In this document: positions 25,491-35,134 of the stretch, in pieces
How the letters are laid out: every line of letters begins with the position of its first letter
Numbering within the stretch: position 1 is the stretch's first letter
Assembly: GCF_029867415.1 (NCBI RefSeq)
Contig: NC_081183.1
Span: forward strand, 30,219,806 to 30,283,805
DNA from: Vicia villosa
Lineage: Eukaryota > Streptophyta > Magnoliopsida > Fabales > Fabaceae
Direction: 5' to 3'
DNA: 64,000 nucleotides
Notes under the pieces: model-generated
Told to the model about the DNA's origin: nothing
What the model saw: the letters and a program-made list of their open reading frames with translations, nothing else
The model's database searches: none
Program-made: the position numbers and the translations under genes

Positions 25491-25759
25491 CTACAAGCAA
25501 TTCACAATTAAACATTTCAAGAAGTTGAAATTCATCTAAAGTATGATTTTAAGCTTCAAATAGTGAGTAACTAACTATATACAGCAAATAGATACCCTCT
25601 GAGAAAAATTCTTAATCTTCTAAAAAACAAGAGAAATATTGAGTTCCATATCTTCATATCTAATGAGGTTAGTCTCAAATCCTTCATCCTGTACTGCTTC
25701 ATCTCCAATCTTTTCCTGTACATGTTTATTGTTAAAAGAAAAAAAATGAAATCTCAAAT

Positions 25760-25855
25760 GATGTGCTCAAATGAAATCAAAAATTTAAAAAATTTAAGAC
25801 TAAGTAGTTAATCACGGCCATAAGAAGTATTTGATGTGCTCAAATGAAATCAAAA
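25760..25855 (+). repeat. 23-bp direct repeat at the CACTA/hAT junction
   Basis: The 23-bp stretch GATGTGCTCAAATGAAATC plus AAAA occurs at 25760-25782 and 25833-25855, with 50 bp of filler between. The second copy is part of the hAT transposase; the first is a stray copy on the insertion side. Confidence 0.85.
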
Positions 25856-26580
25856 GGTTTGATCAAGTATTTGAAAAAATATAGAGAATCTGGATTTGTA
25901 AATACTAAGGCTAGTGCTAAAAAGATTGAGAATGAAATGGAGATTGAATGTGATTTTATTCAAAAACGTAAAATTCGTAGAAAACAACACTATGATGAAA
26001 ATCCATCAAAACCCACACAATTGAATCTTGAGTCTGCTGTAGAGTCTTTCCAAAATCACTATTTCTTATATATTGTATATCAAACAATTGGCTCACTTGA
26101 TAGAAGAGTTGAGCAGTATAGCACATATGAAAATATTTTTGGATACTTGTTAAATTTTAAAAGAATTAGATCATTATCTGATAGCTAGGGACTTGAAAGC
26201 ATGTTGTAAACATCTTGAAACTTGTTTAAAACATGACGATTCTCTTGATTTTGATGGTGAAATTTTATTTGAAGAATTGAAAGTTATTAAAGAAGTCTTA
26301 ACAATTGAATCAAAATCTAGCTATATGATATTGAGTTCTTTAAATACTTTTAATTGTTTTCCTAATGCACGCATAGTTTGTAGAATAATATTGACTATTC
26401 TTATTAGCATTGCATCTGCTGAAAGAAGTTTTTCTAAATTAAAATTATTAAAATCTTATTTAAGATCTACTATGTCACAAGATAGATTAAATAGTCTTGC
26501 GTTGATTTCAATTGAAAATAATTTTTTTGAAGAAGTTTGATTATGAACAAATTATTAATGATTTTGCAACAAAAAATGCT
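25833..26580 (+). pseudogene. hAT transposase, C-terminal part with dimerisation domain
   Basis: Two open stretches (to 26188 and 26193-26540) read KGLIKYLKKYRESGF, ESAVESFQNHYFLYIVYQTI and then the hAT dimerisation signature FPNARIVCRIILTILISIAS, followed by AERSFSKLKLLKSYLRSTMS and LALISIEN. A TAG near 26186 and small frame changes separate them. It continues the gene whose middle lies at 18150-18383. In intact relatives the C-terminus dimerises and completes the catalytic core. This copy is a fossil; the right TIR follows at 26874. Confidence 0.85.
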
Positions 26581-26929
26581 AAGAGGATGATATTTAAATA
26601 ATTTTAAAGGTTTGGTCAATTTTTTTATAGAAAAAAATATCGGATCAAGAAGAAGAAGAAAAAGAAGAATAAGTCTCTTTATAGTGATTTATGTTTAGAT
26701 GTAGTATAAACATTGATCCAAAGATCCATACTTGTATTCTTTTTGCACAATGTCAAATGAAAATGTGTTTTTATCCAATTATTTCTTTTATTCTTATGTA
26801 TTTATTGTTAAAAAAAATTGGGGCATCATTTTTTTGATCCGCCCAGGACACCCAAATTCAAAGGACCGACCTTGATAGGAGTATTAACCAACACTTGAGA
26901 ATATGTTTCGCTATGAGAGAAATGATAGA

Positions 26930-27186
26930 GAGTTGTTTGGTAAAACGAAGACCCTAAATCATAGGAGTCGCTAGCAAGATAAAGACCTATCATGAGAAGT
27001 GTGAGAACCACCAACGTCAAACTTCAAAGCATCTTTTGGAGAAGGTTTCTACAATGTATTACTCTTGCTTTTATTTATTTTCATACAAAGATGCTTTGAA
27101 ATTTCTCTGTGCTATCTTGTCTTTACCAGCACAAAACTCCAAACTATTAACTGCTACGGATAGTTTGTCTTATTGCCTACACTGAT
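26930..27186. repeat. Interspersed repeat unit, copy A left half
   Basis: 26940-27050 matches 39180-39310 (AAGACC..., CATAGGAGTC, GAGAAGTGTGAGAACCA), and 27060-27186 matches 48815-48945 (GCACAAAACTCCAAACTA, CTGCTACGGATAGTTTGTCT). Copy A is split at 27186 by a LINE and resumes at 28465. Non-coding; origin unknown. Confidence 0.75.
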
Positions 27187-28464
27187 ATTTTTTTTTTTTG
27201 ATTCAAAGACAATTCCATTAATTAGAAAGGAAGCCTGAGACAGCAGTACAAAGTACAGAAGAGGAAGGGAAACCAAGCCATGATCTAGCACCTAAGTTAT
27301 GACCCAAACCAACAAGCTGGTGGGCATCATGATTGCCATCCCTTCTAACAAAAATAACCGTGCTTTCACTAAATGAACTTAATAAAACCTGACAGTCAAC
27401 AACATAAGGTTCTAAAACAGCAACAGTAGAAACTTGATTAATACTATCAACAACCAAGAGTGCATCAGAAAGAATAATAATCTTGTGGATGCTTAGACTT
27501 CTTGCAATGCTAAGTGCCCATCTAATAGCATAAGCTTCAGCATCCACCGAGATTCGCACCAAGTCATTGCCAATGTCGTCCTCCTTAACCAAATCCTGTT
27601 GTGATCTGCTTGGCTTTTGTACCGGATTAGATTTATTAAAATCTAGGACCCAATCCTTCGCCTCTTCAGCCACCAATTGTGGATCGAACCTGCCGTTGTT
27701 AAAAATAACCATGTTTCTATGGTGCCAGATTTTCCATAAGGTGACACAGAAAATTTGGGAGCCAAGAACATCCCCATCACACAAAACCTTCTCCAGCCAG
27801 GAATCAGTACTAGCATTAGCATCAATCCTTAATCCCAAGGGGGACAGAAACCAAACCATTCTACTAAGCTGACAGTGAAAGAATAAGTGGTCCACAGTCT
27901 CTTCGTTTTCTTGACAGAGGGGACAATCCAGGGCTGTTTTAACACCTTTCTTAACGAGGTTTACACGAATAGGGAGAATATCTTTGACTAGCCTCCACAG
28001 AAAGTTCCGGACTCTGGTATGAATAGGCGCATTCCAGATTTGTTTCCAAATTCTGCTTTGGGAACGGCTGGACGGTCCTGGATCTCTGGCATCACGTTTA
28101 GCGCGCAAGATGTGATACGCGGATTTCACCGAATAAGTGCCATCCTTTTCAGCATGCCAAATGATGGTGTCGTCCAAGCTGCTCCACGAGAGAGGTATAC
28201 TACATATTTGCGAGCAAGTCACAGGCCCAAAGCAATTGGAGATAAGATCCCGTTTCCAGCACCGTAAATCACTGTCAATAAGATCACTAACCATGGCTCC
28301 TTGCCCCAAATCCCCATTGGTCCCAAACACCTTAAAACCTGGCGCTGCCGGTACCCATCGATCCTTGAAGATATCCACACTTCTACCATTTCCGATCCTC
28401 CATCTACTCCCCTGCTCCACCACATCTCTAGCTCCCAGTATACTCCTCCACGCGTAACTCGGTC
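27187..28464 (-). mobile_element. 5'-truncated L1 LINE, TSD TATTGCCTACACTGAT
   Basis: Minus-strand insertion beginning at 28464 and ending in an A-tail (T-run at about 27188-27199). Perfect 16-bp target-site duplications lie at 27171-27186 and 28465-28480. Length is 1278 bp; only the 3' part of ORF2 is present, as is usual for incomplete target-primed reverse transcription. Confidence 0.95.
27218..28423 (-). pseudogene. LINE ORF2 C-terminus: zf-RVT and internally deleted RNase H
   Basis: A single 401-codon open frame. The first half reads RWRIGNGRSVDIFKDRWVP, then the zf-RVT domain (NAPIHTRVRNFLWRLVKDIL, C-x2-C at LDCPLCQ, H-x4-C at HLFFHC). The second half is an RNase H of the RVT_3 type (DAEAYAIRWALSIARSL, IILSDALLVVDSIN, RDGNHDAHQL). 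The N-terminal part of RNase H, including the first catalytic Asp strand, is missing between about residues 255 and 290; the frame joins VKEDDIGNDL directly to VRISVDAEAYA. The reverse transcriptase itself lies beyond the 5' truncation. The open frame suggests a fairly recent insertion; it cannot work alone. Confidence 0.85.
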
Positions 28465-28760
28465 TATTGCCTACACTGATTACTCGTGCCTACTATGGAT
28501 ATTTTAATCAATCATGTATAAAAATCCTATTTAAATTTGCTTAGTTGTCAAACATGATCGATCAATTATGATGTTACACTTTATTCAAACGACTTTCTTA
28601 AGGATAATTGACTTCTTTTTATATGGATTGAGTAACCTTTTTATTTCTATTAATTGATCTACTTATAAAATAATGGCTTTCTATTACTTTCTTTTATAAT
28701 TTGATGATTAACATGAATTCTCTCAATCTAAATATACTTCTCCTAATTTAATTGATGATT
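28465..28760. repeat. Interspersed repeat unit, copy A right half
   Basis: Matches 48930-49037 and 50044-50438 (CCTACTATGGATATTTTAAT, TTAGTTGTCAAAC, TTATGATGTTAC, CAAA/CGACTTTCTTAAGG). It ends near CTTCTCCTAATTTAATTG; the paralogous copy breaks here at a CACTA tip (50439). Confidence 0.75.
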
Positions 28761-28989
28761 TTGAATTCAATCTTCAAAAACATAAAAACTTTGGAGAGAA
28801 AGTTGGCGATTGCATTAATACAAATATTCTTATACAAAGCGTTTTCAACCATTTAATTTTTATTTGAGATCATTTATTTTAGTTGTTATTATTTATTCCA
28901 CACATAAAATTTTTTAGTGTATTTAAGCAATTTCACAACAAGTAGCACTTAATGGAACTCATAGGTTAAGTTTCCGGACACATTGATTT
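28761..28989. other. No feature recognised
   Basis: AT-rich DNA between the repeat unit and the copia gag fossil. Confidence 0.4.
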
Positions 28990-29560
28990 TAGATTATGAA
29001 AAGTAAAGATGCACTCGATTTTAATTCAATAAAAATATGTATAAGCAGTGAAGGTGAAACATTGTCAAATGCAAGACTAACACAAATAAAGAAGAAGAAG
29101 ATGATGGATAAGGTTAGGAATGTCATTATTTTGAGCTTTAAAAATAAAGTCCTAAAGAAAGTAGCCACGAAGAAGGCATTAACAGAGATGTATAATTTGA
29201 GTCATTGTATATGACCATGTCCCACTGATTGTGTCTAACAAAATATCTCTACTCATTTTGAATGGCGGAGAACAAATTAATCGTAGAACAATTGACAAAA
29301 TTTAACAAGATCATTGATGAGTTACAAAATATTGGGTGAATTTTGATGAAAGAACAAGGTTCTACTCTGATTGAGCTCATTATCTTGATCTTTTGAGCAT
29401 TTCAATGATGTCATTCTTTGTTGTAAGAAATGCACCATCACCTTGGGGAGGTTCATTGAGATATAAGAGCCACGAAATTAACCAAGATGTAAGAGTTAAA
29501 GGTTAAAAATTGTGATGAATGTTTGAGTATTTCAAGAGGCAGGGGTGACAATAGAAGAAG
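28990..29560 (+). pseudogene. Copia gag fossil, Tork/Tnt1-like
   Basis: Across several frames the conserved order of a Tnt1/Tork-type gag can be read: VIILSFKNKVLKKVATKKAL, then MYNLSHCI, then VEQLTKFNKIIDELQNIGV, then SFEHFNDVIL-like words and a C-terminal KNCDECLSISRGRGD. Each block is broken by stops or single-base shifts (for example TGA/TAA near 29212, 29336). No LTR or pol is attached. Gag would form the particle coat; this is a short old relic. Confidence 0.65.
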
Positions 29561-29750
29561 AAAAAAAAGAAATAAATTCAGTTTAAAGTTTAAGTCCAAG
29601 GGTTTTTATAAGTCAAAAATAAAATGATTCACTTATCATAAAAATTCTTACTTCAAGAAGGTTGTCTCGAAGTAACGCTTCTTACAACAAATAACGCTTT
29701 TAACCTCAGACACGAAATGTGTTTTACCTTTGCTAAAGCATCGAGGTAAC

Positions 29751-31203
29751 TGATAAGTGTCAAATTGTAGTTATTTTTGTGTATAGTTTTGCGGCACTTA
29801 TCTTCTCTTTTTCCTCAATTTAGACGCGTTTTAATGTATATTACATAAATACTTATACTTTGTGTTTAATCGAGTTTTTGATTCATTTATATATCGACTA
29901 ATAGTTTTTCACTCATTTTGTAGGTATTTGAGCATGTATGGATCATTGAGTAATAAAGATTCAAGAATGCAATTTTGGATCTATAAAGGAGAAGCAATTG
30001 AAGAAATAAGAAGCTGCAGGCTGGTGTTGGTCGCCGGGCGAGCCAGCTGCTTCTGGTGTGAGTCGCCCGGCGGTGCAATTGGCTCGTCGGGCGAGCATGG
30101 AAAATAAATGTCTTGCTTCTGGCTTGGCCCGCCTCTCGTTTGCCAGGCGGAAAATTAAGGAGTCGTCGGGCGAAATAATTCGTTCGCTGAACGAAAGAAG
30201 ATATTTTTGCCCACTTGTTGACATGGCGCAGGCTGTGTGGCCAGAATAAAGCCATTCGTCGGGCGGAGCAATTGGCTTGTCGGGCGAACGCGTCGGGACA
30301 ACATTTTTATATATATTTCAATTTCATTTCATTTGTTAGGGTTATGGTTTTGGGAGAGGGTTTTTGTTCTCTCAACTCCATCAACCTCATTTTTCTTTAG
30401 GATTAGCTTAGATAACAACTTTGGGTCTTGCATTCGGTGATTCGGCGGTGGATTGCTCATCAGCCTACGTTGACAAACCGAAAGATTTGTGGTTTTATCT
30501 CTCTTTCTCTCTATGTATTTCTCTAGGTTGGCTTTTGTATATGTATTTACTTTGAACTCATGTATATTTGTCACCCATGGTGTTATATAAAGCTTGCTTT
30601 ACAAATCTTTGTTGATTGTTGTCTTAGATTTTTGCTCTGTGCTAGGTATTTGTGTTGTTTTAGAGATAGACTTCTTGAATCCTTATCTAAGATGATTATC
30701 TGTTAGTTTTTGGATTTTAGAGATAGATTTAGAGCTAACAATATTTATGGGTGTCGAAGCTTAATGCTTTCGTGTAGGTTGTGTTGGTTGAGAGATCGTC
30801 GATACGATTAATTTGGATATCTGTTGTGTTGTTAAGGTGTGTTGAGAGATCGTCGCCGAGATGATATAGTAGTTCTCTCTACTTTGGGTTAGAAATGACT
30901 TAGGGTGTGAGCATTGCCGGATGACATTGACGAGTACTGTAGGTTGAGTGTAATTGGTCGATAAGTTTAAGTTTGTGATAAGTAGATTATATGAAATGCC
31001 TGATAAGTCTTTTCTTTCTGAAGAATGAATTCTTTTTGTGTTAATATTTACTTTTCCGTTTTTATGCTTTACCAATTCAGTCCAAACTCATAACTATGGA
31101 AACCGTTGAACGGCAATTCAATGCACTAGTCCCTGTGGAGACAATAATTTCCCGGATAAATACTTCCAAAACTTTTGTTGGTTGCCGATTTACTGCTTCA
31201 ACA
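29751..31203 (+). repeat. 5' LTR of the non-autonomous element
   Basis: TGATAAGTGTC...GCTTCAACA, 1453 bp. TATA-like TATATAA at 30584-30590. A GC-rich segment (about 30020-30300) carries repeated modules around GTCGGGCGAGC / GCCCGGCGG inside AT-rich DNA. Confidence 0.93.
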
Positions 31204-31206
31204 AAA

Positions 31207-31224
31207 TGGCGTCTTTGTCGGGGA
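31207..31224 (+). other. Degraded tRNA-Asp primer-binding site
   Basis: TGGCGTCTTTGTCGGGGA, three bases after the LTR end; it differs at a few positions from the tRNA-Asp complement seen at 691-707. Confidence 0.8.
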
Positions 31225-32956
31225 TTTGTGTTTTATTGAATTTGCATCGCAATAGTTTCTAACGTTTTAAGTTTTGTATATATCGCACATATTGTATATT
31301 CTTACTTGTTTATATTTATACTTATACTTGTGAATTTGTTATATCATTGTTTGTTCTTTTCACGTTTGCTTGTGTGTGGTTAGGTATAGTCGGGCAGAAA
31401 TAACTTGGAGGAACATTCTTAAATAACAGGCGTCGAGCTTACGACGTAAAACAAGCATGTTTATTCTTTTTAGTTTTTGTTTAGTTTAGGTAGTGTAATG
31501 CAATTGTCTAAACAAATTTAGATCGGACCAGTTCTTAAATTTCAAATCTTCACTTTTAAAATCTGTTTAGACAATTTCATCTATTTTTTTAGTTTGTTTA
31601 AATTAATAGTTTGTGTGTTTGCCCTTGATCTTATTTTAAGTAGCTTGAGGAATTTGAGGTGATTTTCCAAGTTTGATCGTTTCAACTTGCGAGTGTATGG
31701 TAATGATTTTGTTAAAGTTTTGTACACGTTCAAGGTATGTGTTTATCGCTTTATAGATTTTAGCATATTCATGATACTTAGCCTTTTTACAACTTTTATA
31801 CCATTCATTCTTTTGTATACTTGTTCGTTTGTAAATCACTTTAGTTCCCACCTTTTTGCGAGGTATCTTTCCATTGTTCACACATGGTGGAGACCATAAT
31901 TCTTGTTCTAATTGGATTTTATTATGCTTAATCTTTTGTTTGTGTTGATTATATGATACATGAAAGTGATCAAGGCATTTTTGTTCCATTTTGAGCACAA
32001 CTACCTTGGCCAAATAGTCAATTCACCTTGTGACTATGTGATCATTAGTATCCCTTTTGAGCCTTTTTCTCAATGTCCATGTTGTTTTTGCTAAATGCTT
32101 GTCTATGAGTGTTTGTTTCTCATTTTTGTATAGATGTTGATTCTTTATTTTCTTGAACCCTCAACTATGATTTATAGTTTGAATTTTTACCTTGCCTTAG
32201 AAATTAGGGAGTATTCATATTATGATGATGGTTGAATTCAAGTTGAGGAGAAAATGGTGGTACACTTGTGGTTGATTTCTATGAGGTTGAAAGAGAAGAG
32301 AAAAAGAAAAAAAAATGTGAAAAAGAAGTGAAAATAAAAAGAAAGAATAAAGAGAAAAGTTTTGAAAAAGAAAAACAAAAAGAGTATGGAATAATGTTGT
32401 GTAAATAAGTATGTGATTGGTTTGGGAAATTTGGGATTATGAAGAAGTTTGATTGGGATTTTGTGTTTAATCTTTTGTGGGTTGATCACTCCCTTAGGTT
32501 TGGGCAAGTTTTTGTTTCGATTAGCCTTAGGAATTATCCCTTGTTTGTCAACCAAGCCACATTACAACCTTGAAAATTCCTTGTGATTCTTGCCTTTGTG
32601 TTTTCAACATGATTTTTGGATGAATGCATAATTTATTCTTTTGTTTGCAAGATTGTTGGATGAGTGAAAATACCCCACTGTTTTGTGTTTTTCATCTACT
32701 GATGATTGTGTGCTAGGTGTGATTCATTTTTGAACTAGTGTTGTTTTAGAATGTTTGACATATTCTTTGTATTTAGCATTTGTGTCATGTTTATGTTATC
32801 GTCGTAGTTTAGTGGTAACTATTTACTTTGTGTGTACCATTTTGCGTTTGAGTCATACATTTGTCCGTTTTTCAAAACGTGTTGATTCGTGATTTTTGGA
32901 TTTTTGCGTTTGTTTCCTTGAGTTAGTTGATTCTTGTTTATGGCCAAACAAGTTTA
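31225..32956. other. Non-coding interior of the non-autonomous element
   Basis: AT-rich with no domain recognisable on either strand. A purine-rich tract (about 32285-32390, A/G-rich) explains a low-complexity minus-strand open frame there. Confidence 0.7.
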
Positions 32957-32970
32957 AGTTGGGGAGAGTT

Positions 32971-34423
32971 TGATAAGTGCCAAATCGTAGTTATTTTTGT
33001 GTATAGTTTTGCGGTACTTATCTTCTCTTTTTCCTCAATTTAGACGTGTTTTAGTGTATATTACATAAATACGTGTACTATGTGTTTAATCAAGTTTTTG
33101 ATTCATTTATGTATCGACTAATAGTTTTTCATTCATTTTGTAGGTATCTGAGCATGTATGGAGCATTGAGTAATAAAGCTTCAAGGATGCAATTTTGGAT
33201 AAATAAAGGAGAATCAATTGAAGAAATAAGAAGTTACAAGTTGATGTTGTTCGCCGTGCGAGCTAGCTGCTTCTGGTGTGAGTTGCCCGACGGTGCAATT
33301 GGCTCGTCGGGCGAGCGTTGAAAATAAATGTCTTGCTTCTGCCTTGGCCCGCCTCTCATTCACCGGGCTGAAGATTAAGAAGTCCCTAGGCGAAGCATTT
33401 CGTTCGTCGGGAGAAAGAATATACTTTTGCCCACTTGTTGACGTGGCGCAGGCTGTGTGGACAGAATAAAGCTGTTCGCCGGGAGGAGCAATTGGCCCGC
33501 CAGTTGAACGCGTCGGGACAATATTTTTGTATGTATTTCAATTTTATTTCATTTGTTAGGGTTATGGTTTTGGGAGAGGGTTTTTGTTCTCTCAACTCCA
33601 TCAACCTCAATTTTCTTTAGGATTAACTTAGTTAACAACTTTGGGTCTTGCATTTGGTGATTCGGAGGTGGATTGCTCATCAGTCAGCGCTGACAAACCG
33701 GAGGATTTGTGGTTTTATCTCTCTTTCTCTCTATGTATTTCTCTAGGTTGGGTTTTGTATATGTATTTACTTTGAACTCATGTATATTTGTCGCCCATGG
33801 CGTTATATAAAGCTTGCTTTACAAATCTTTGTTGATTGTTGTCTTAGATTTTTGTTCTATGCTATGGATTTGGGTTGTTTTAGAGATACACTTCATGAAT
33901 CCTTATCTAGGATGATTAACCGTTAGTTTTTGGATTTTAGAGATAGATTTAGAGCTAAAAATCTTTATGGGTGTCGAAGCTTAATGCTTTTGTGTTGGTT
34001 GTGTCGGTTGAGAGATCGTCGATACGATTGATATGGATGTCTGTTGTGTTGTTAAGGTATGGTGATAGATCGTCGCCGAGATGATATAGTAGTTATCTCT
34101 ATTTTGGGTTATAAATGACTTAGGGTGTGAGCGATGCCGGATGACATTGAAGAGTATTGTAGGTTGAGTGTAACTGGTCGATAAGTTTAGGTTTGTGATA
34201 AGTAGATTATATGCAATGCCTGATAACTCTTTTCTTTCCGAAGAATGAATTCTTTTTGTGTTAATTTTTACTTTTCCGTTTTTATGCTTTACCAATTCAG
34301 TCCAAACTCAAAACTATGGAAATTGTTGAACGACAATTCAATGCATCAGTCCCTGTGGAGACGATAATTTCCCGGATAAATACTTCCAAAACTTTTGTTG
34401 CTTGCCGCTTTACCGCTTCAACA
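32971..34423 (+). repeat. 3' LTR of the non-autonomous element
   Basis: TGATAAGTGCC...GCTTCAACA, 1453 bp, preceded by the polypurine tract TTGGGGAGAGTT. By eye the first 350 bp show about 30 substitutions against the 5' LTR, many of them transitions, with the GC-rich module affected most. TATA-like TATATAA at 33804-33810. Confidence 0.93.
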
Positions 34424-34467
34424 GTAACAAAGGGCGTCATGAAATTTTTTTACTTAACACCTCGGTG

Positions 34468-35134
34468 TAGGGATATCAATGGGGCGGGGCGGGGGCGGGG
34501 GATACATTCCCATCACACTCCCCGCCCTCGAATCTATTCCCCATCCCCACTTCGGGTCCCCGCTACGGGGGGATTTTGTCCCCCATCCCCGCGGATCCCC
34601 ACGGGTCCCCACGGATCCCCATGGTTCATGCAGAGATCCATAAACATGATTTTTTATTTATTATATTAAATCAAATTAATAGTAAAAGCTTATAAAACTA
34701 ACCACAAGCAAATTTAAAAATTATTCTTTTATGATAAATATATTGTTTTAACAATATTTAATCTATAATCTTGAGTGTCATGACCACCAAAATTTCAAAC
34801 TAAAAAAATTGAAATAATCATTTATATCTCACTCTTTTACTTACAATACATATATATTTTTTAAATTTGTGTATAAGATTAATTATATGAAATGACAAAT
34901 AAACTTCCATAATAATTTAAAATTATATAAAACTTAAGGACATTATGTTACTTTAGGCGGGGCGGGGACTCCACGGGGCGGGGGATATTTACGCCACCCC
35001 CGTCCCCGAAGTGCCTTCGGGGAGACTTTGTTCCCCATCCCCGTCCCCGCGGGGAAAAAAGTCCCCGTCTTTAGGGCCCCAAACGGAGAATCCCCACGGG
35101 GATCCCTGCTAATGGAGGCAAGTTGACATCCCTA
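34468..35134. mobile_element. 667-bp GC-rich hAT-type MITE, TSD CCTCGGTG
   Basis: Ends TAGGGATATCAAT and (reverse complement) TAGGGATGTCAAC form the TIR. Perfect 8-bp duplications CCTCGGTG lie at 34460-34467 and 35135-35142. Both subterminal regions consist of GGGGCGGGG and CCCCATCCCCGCGGGG-type runs, while the 300-bp centre is AT-rich. Confidence 0.9.

Larger units (their letters stand above)
17582..26874 (+). mobile_element. hAT transposon split by nested insertions, TSD ATAGGAGT
   Basis: The left end CAGGGGTGGCCC and the reverse complement of the right end CAAGGTCGGTCC form imperfect hAT TIRs. Perfect 8-bp duplications ATAGGAGT lie at 17574-17581 and 26875-26882, 9.3 kb apart. The two ends carry the two halves of one hAT transposase gene in the same orientation (about 18150-18383 and 25833-26580). 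About 7.4 kb of other elements separate the halves: a CACTA end, a copia element and a SIRE-type LTR. Without the insertions the hAT would be roughly 2 kb plus any lost parts. The N-terminal zinc-finger part of the transposase was not recognised. Confidence 0.88.
29751..34423 (+). mobile_element. Complete non-autonomous LTR retrotransposon (LARD-like), TSD GTAAC
   Basis: Two direct LTRs of identical length (29751-31203 and 32971-34423) bound a 1767-bp interior. Perfect 5-bp duplications GTAAC lie at 29746-29750 and 34424-34428. A degraded tRNA-Asp primer site follows the first LTR, and a polypurine tract (TTGGGGAGAGTT) precedes the second. The interior has no gag or pol; the open stretches in it are low-complexity or short. 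It must therefore depend on proteins of an autonomous gypsy element with the same primer use, possibly the family at 1-1870. It inserted into a repeat-rich DNA transposon whose sequence resumes at 34429. Confidence 0.93.

Noticed and set aside
26957..26968. Third copy of the hAT target word (TCATAGGAGT) near the hAT right end
   Set aside because: It belongs to the interspersed repeat unit (also at 39207) and not to the hAT junction; a chance match or unrelated older similarity.
32238..32555. 105-codon Phe/Leu-rich minus-strand frame
   Set aside because: Caused by an A/G-rich low-complexity tract in a non-coding LTR-element interior.
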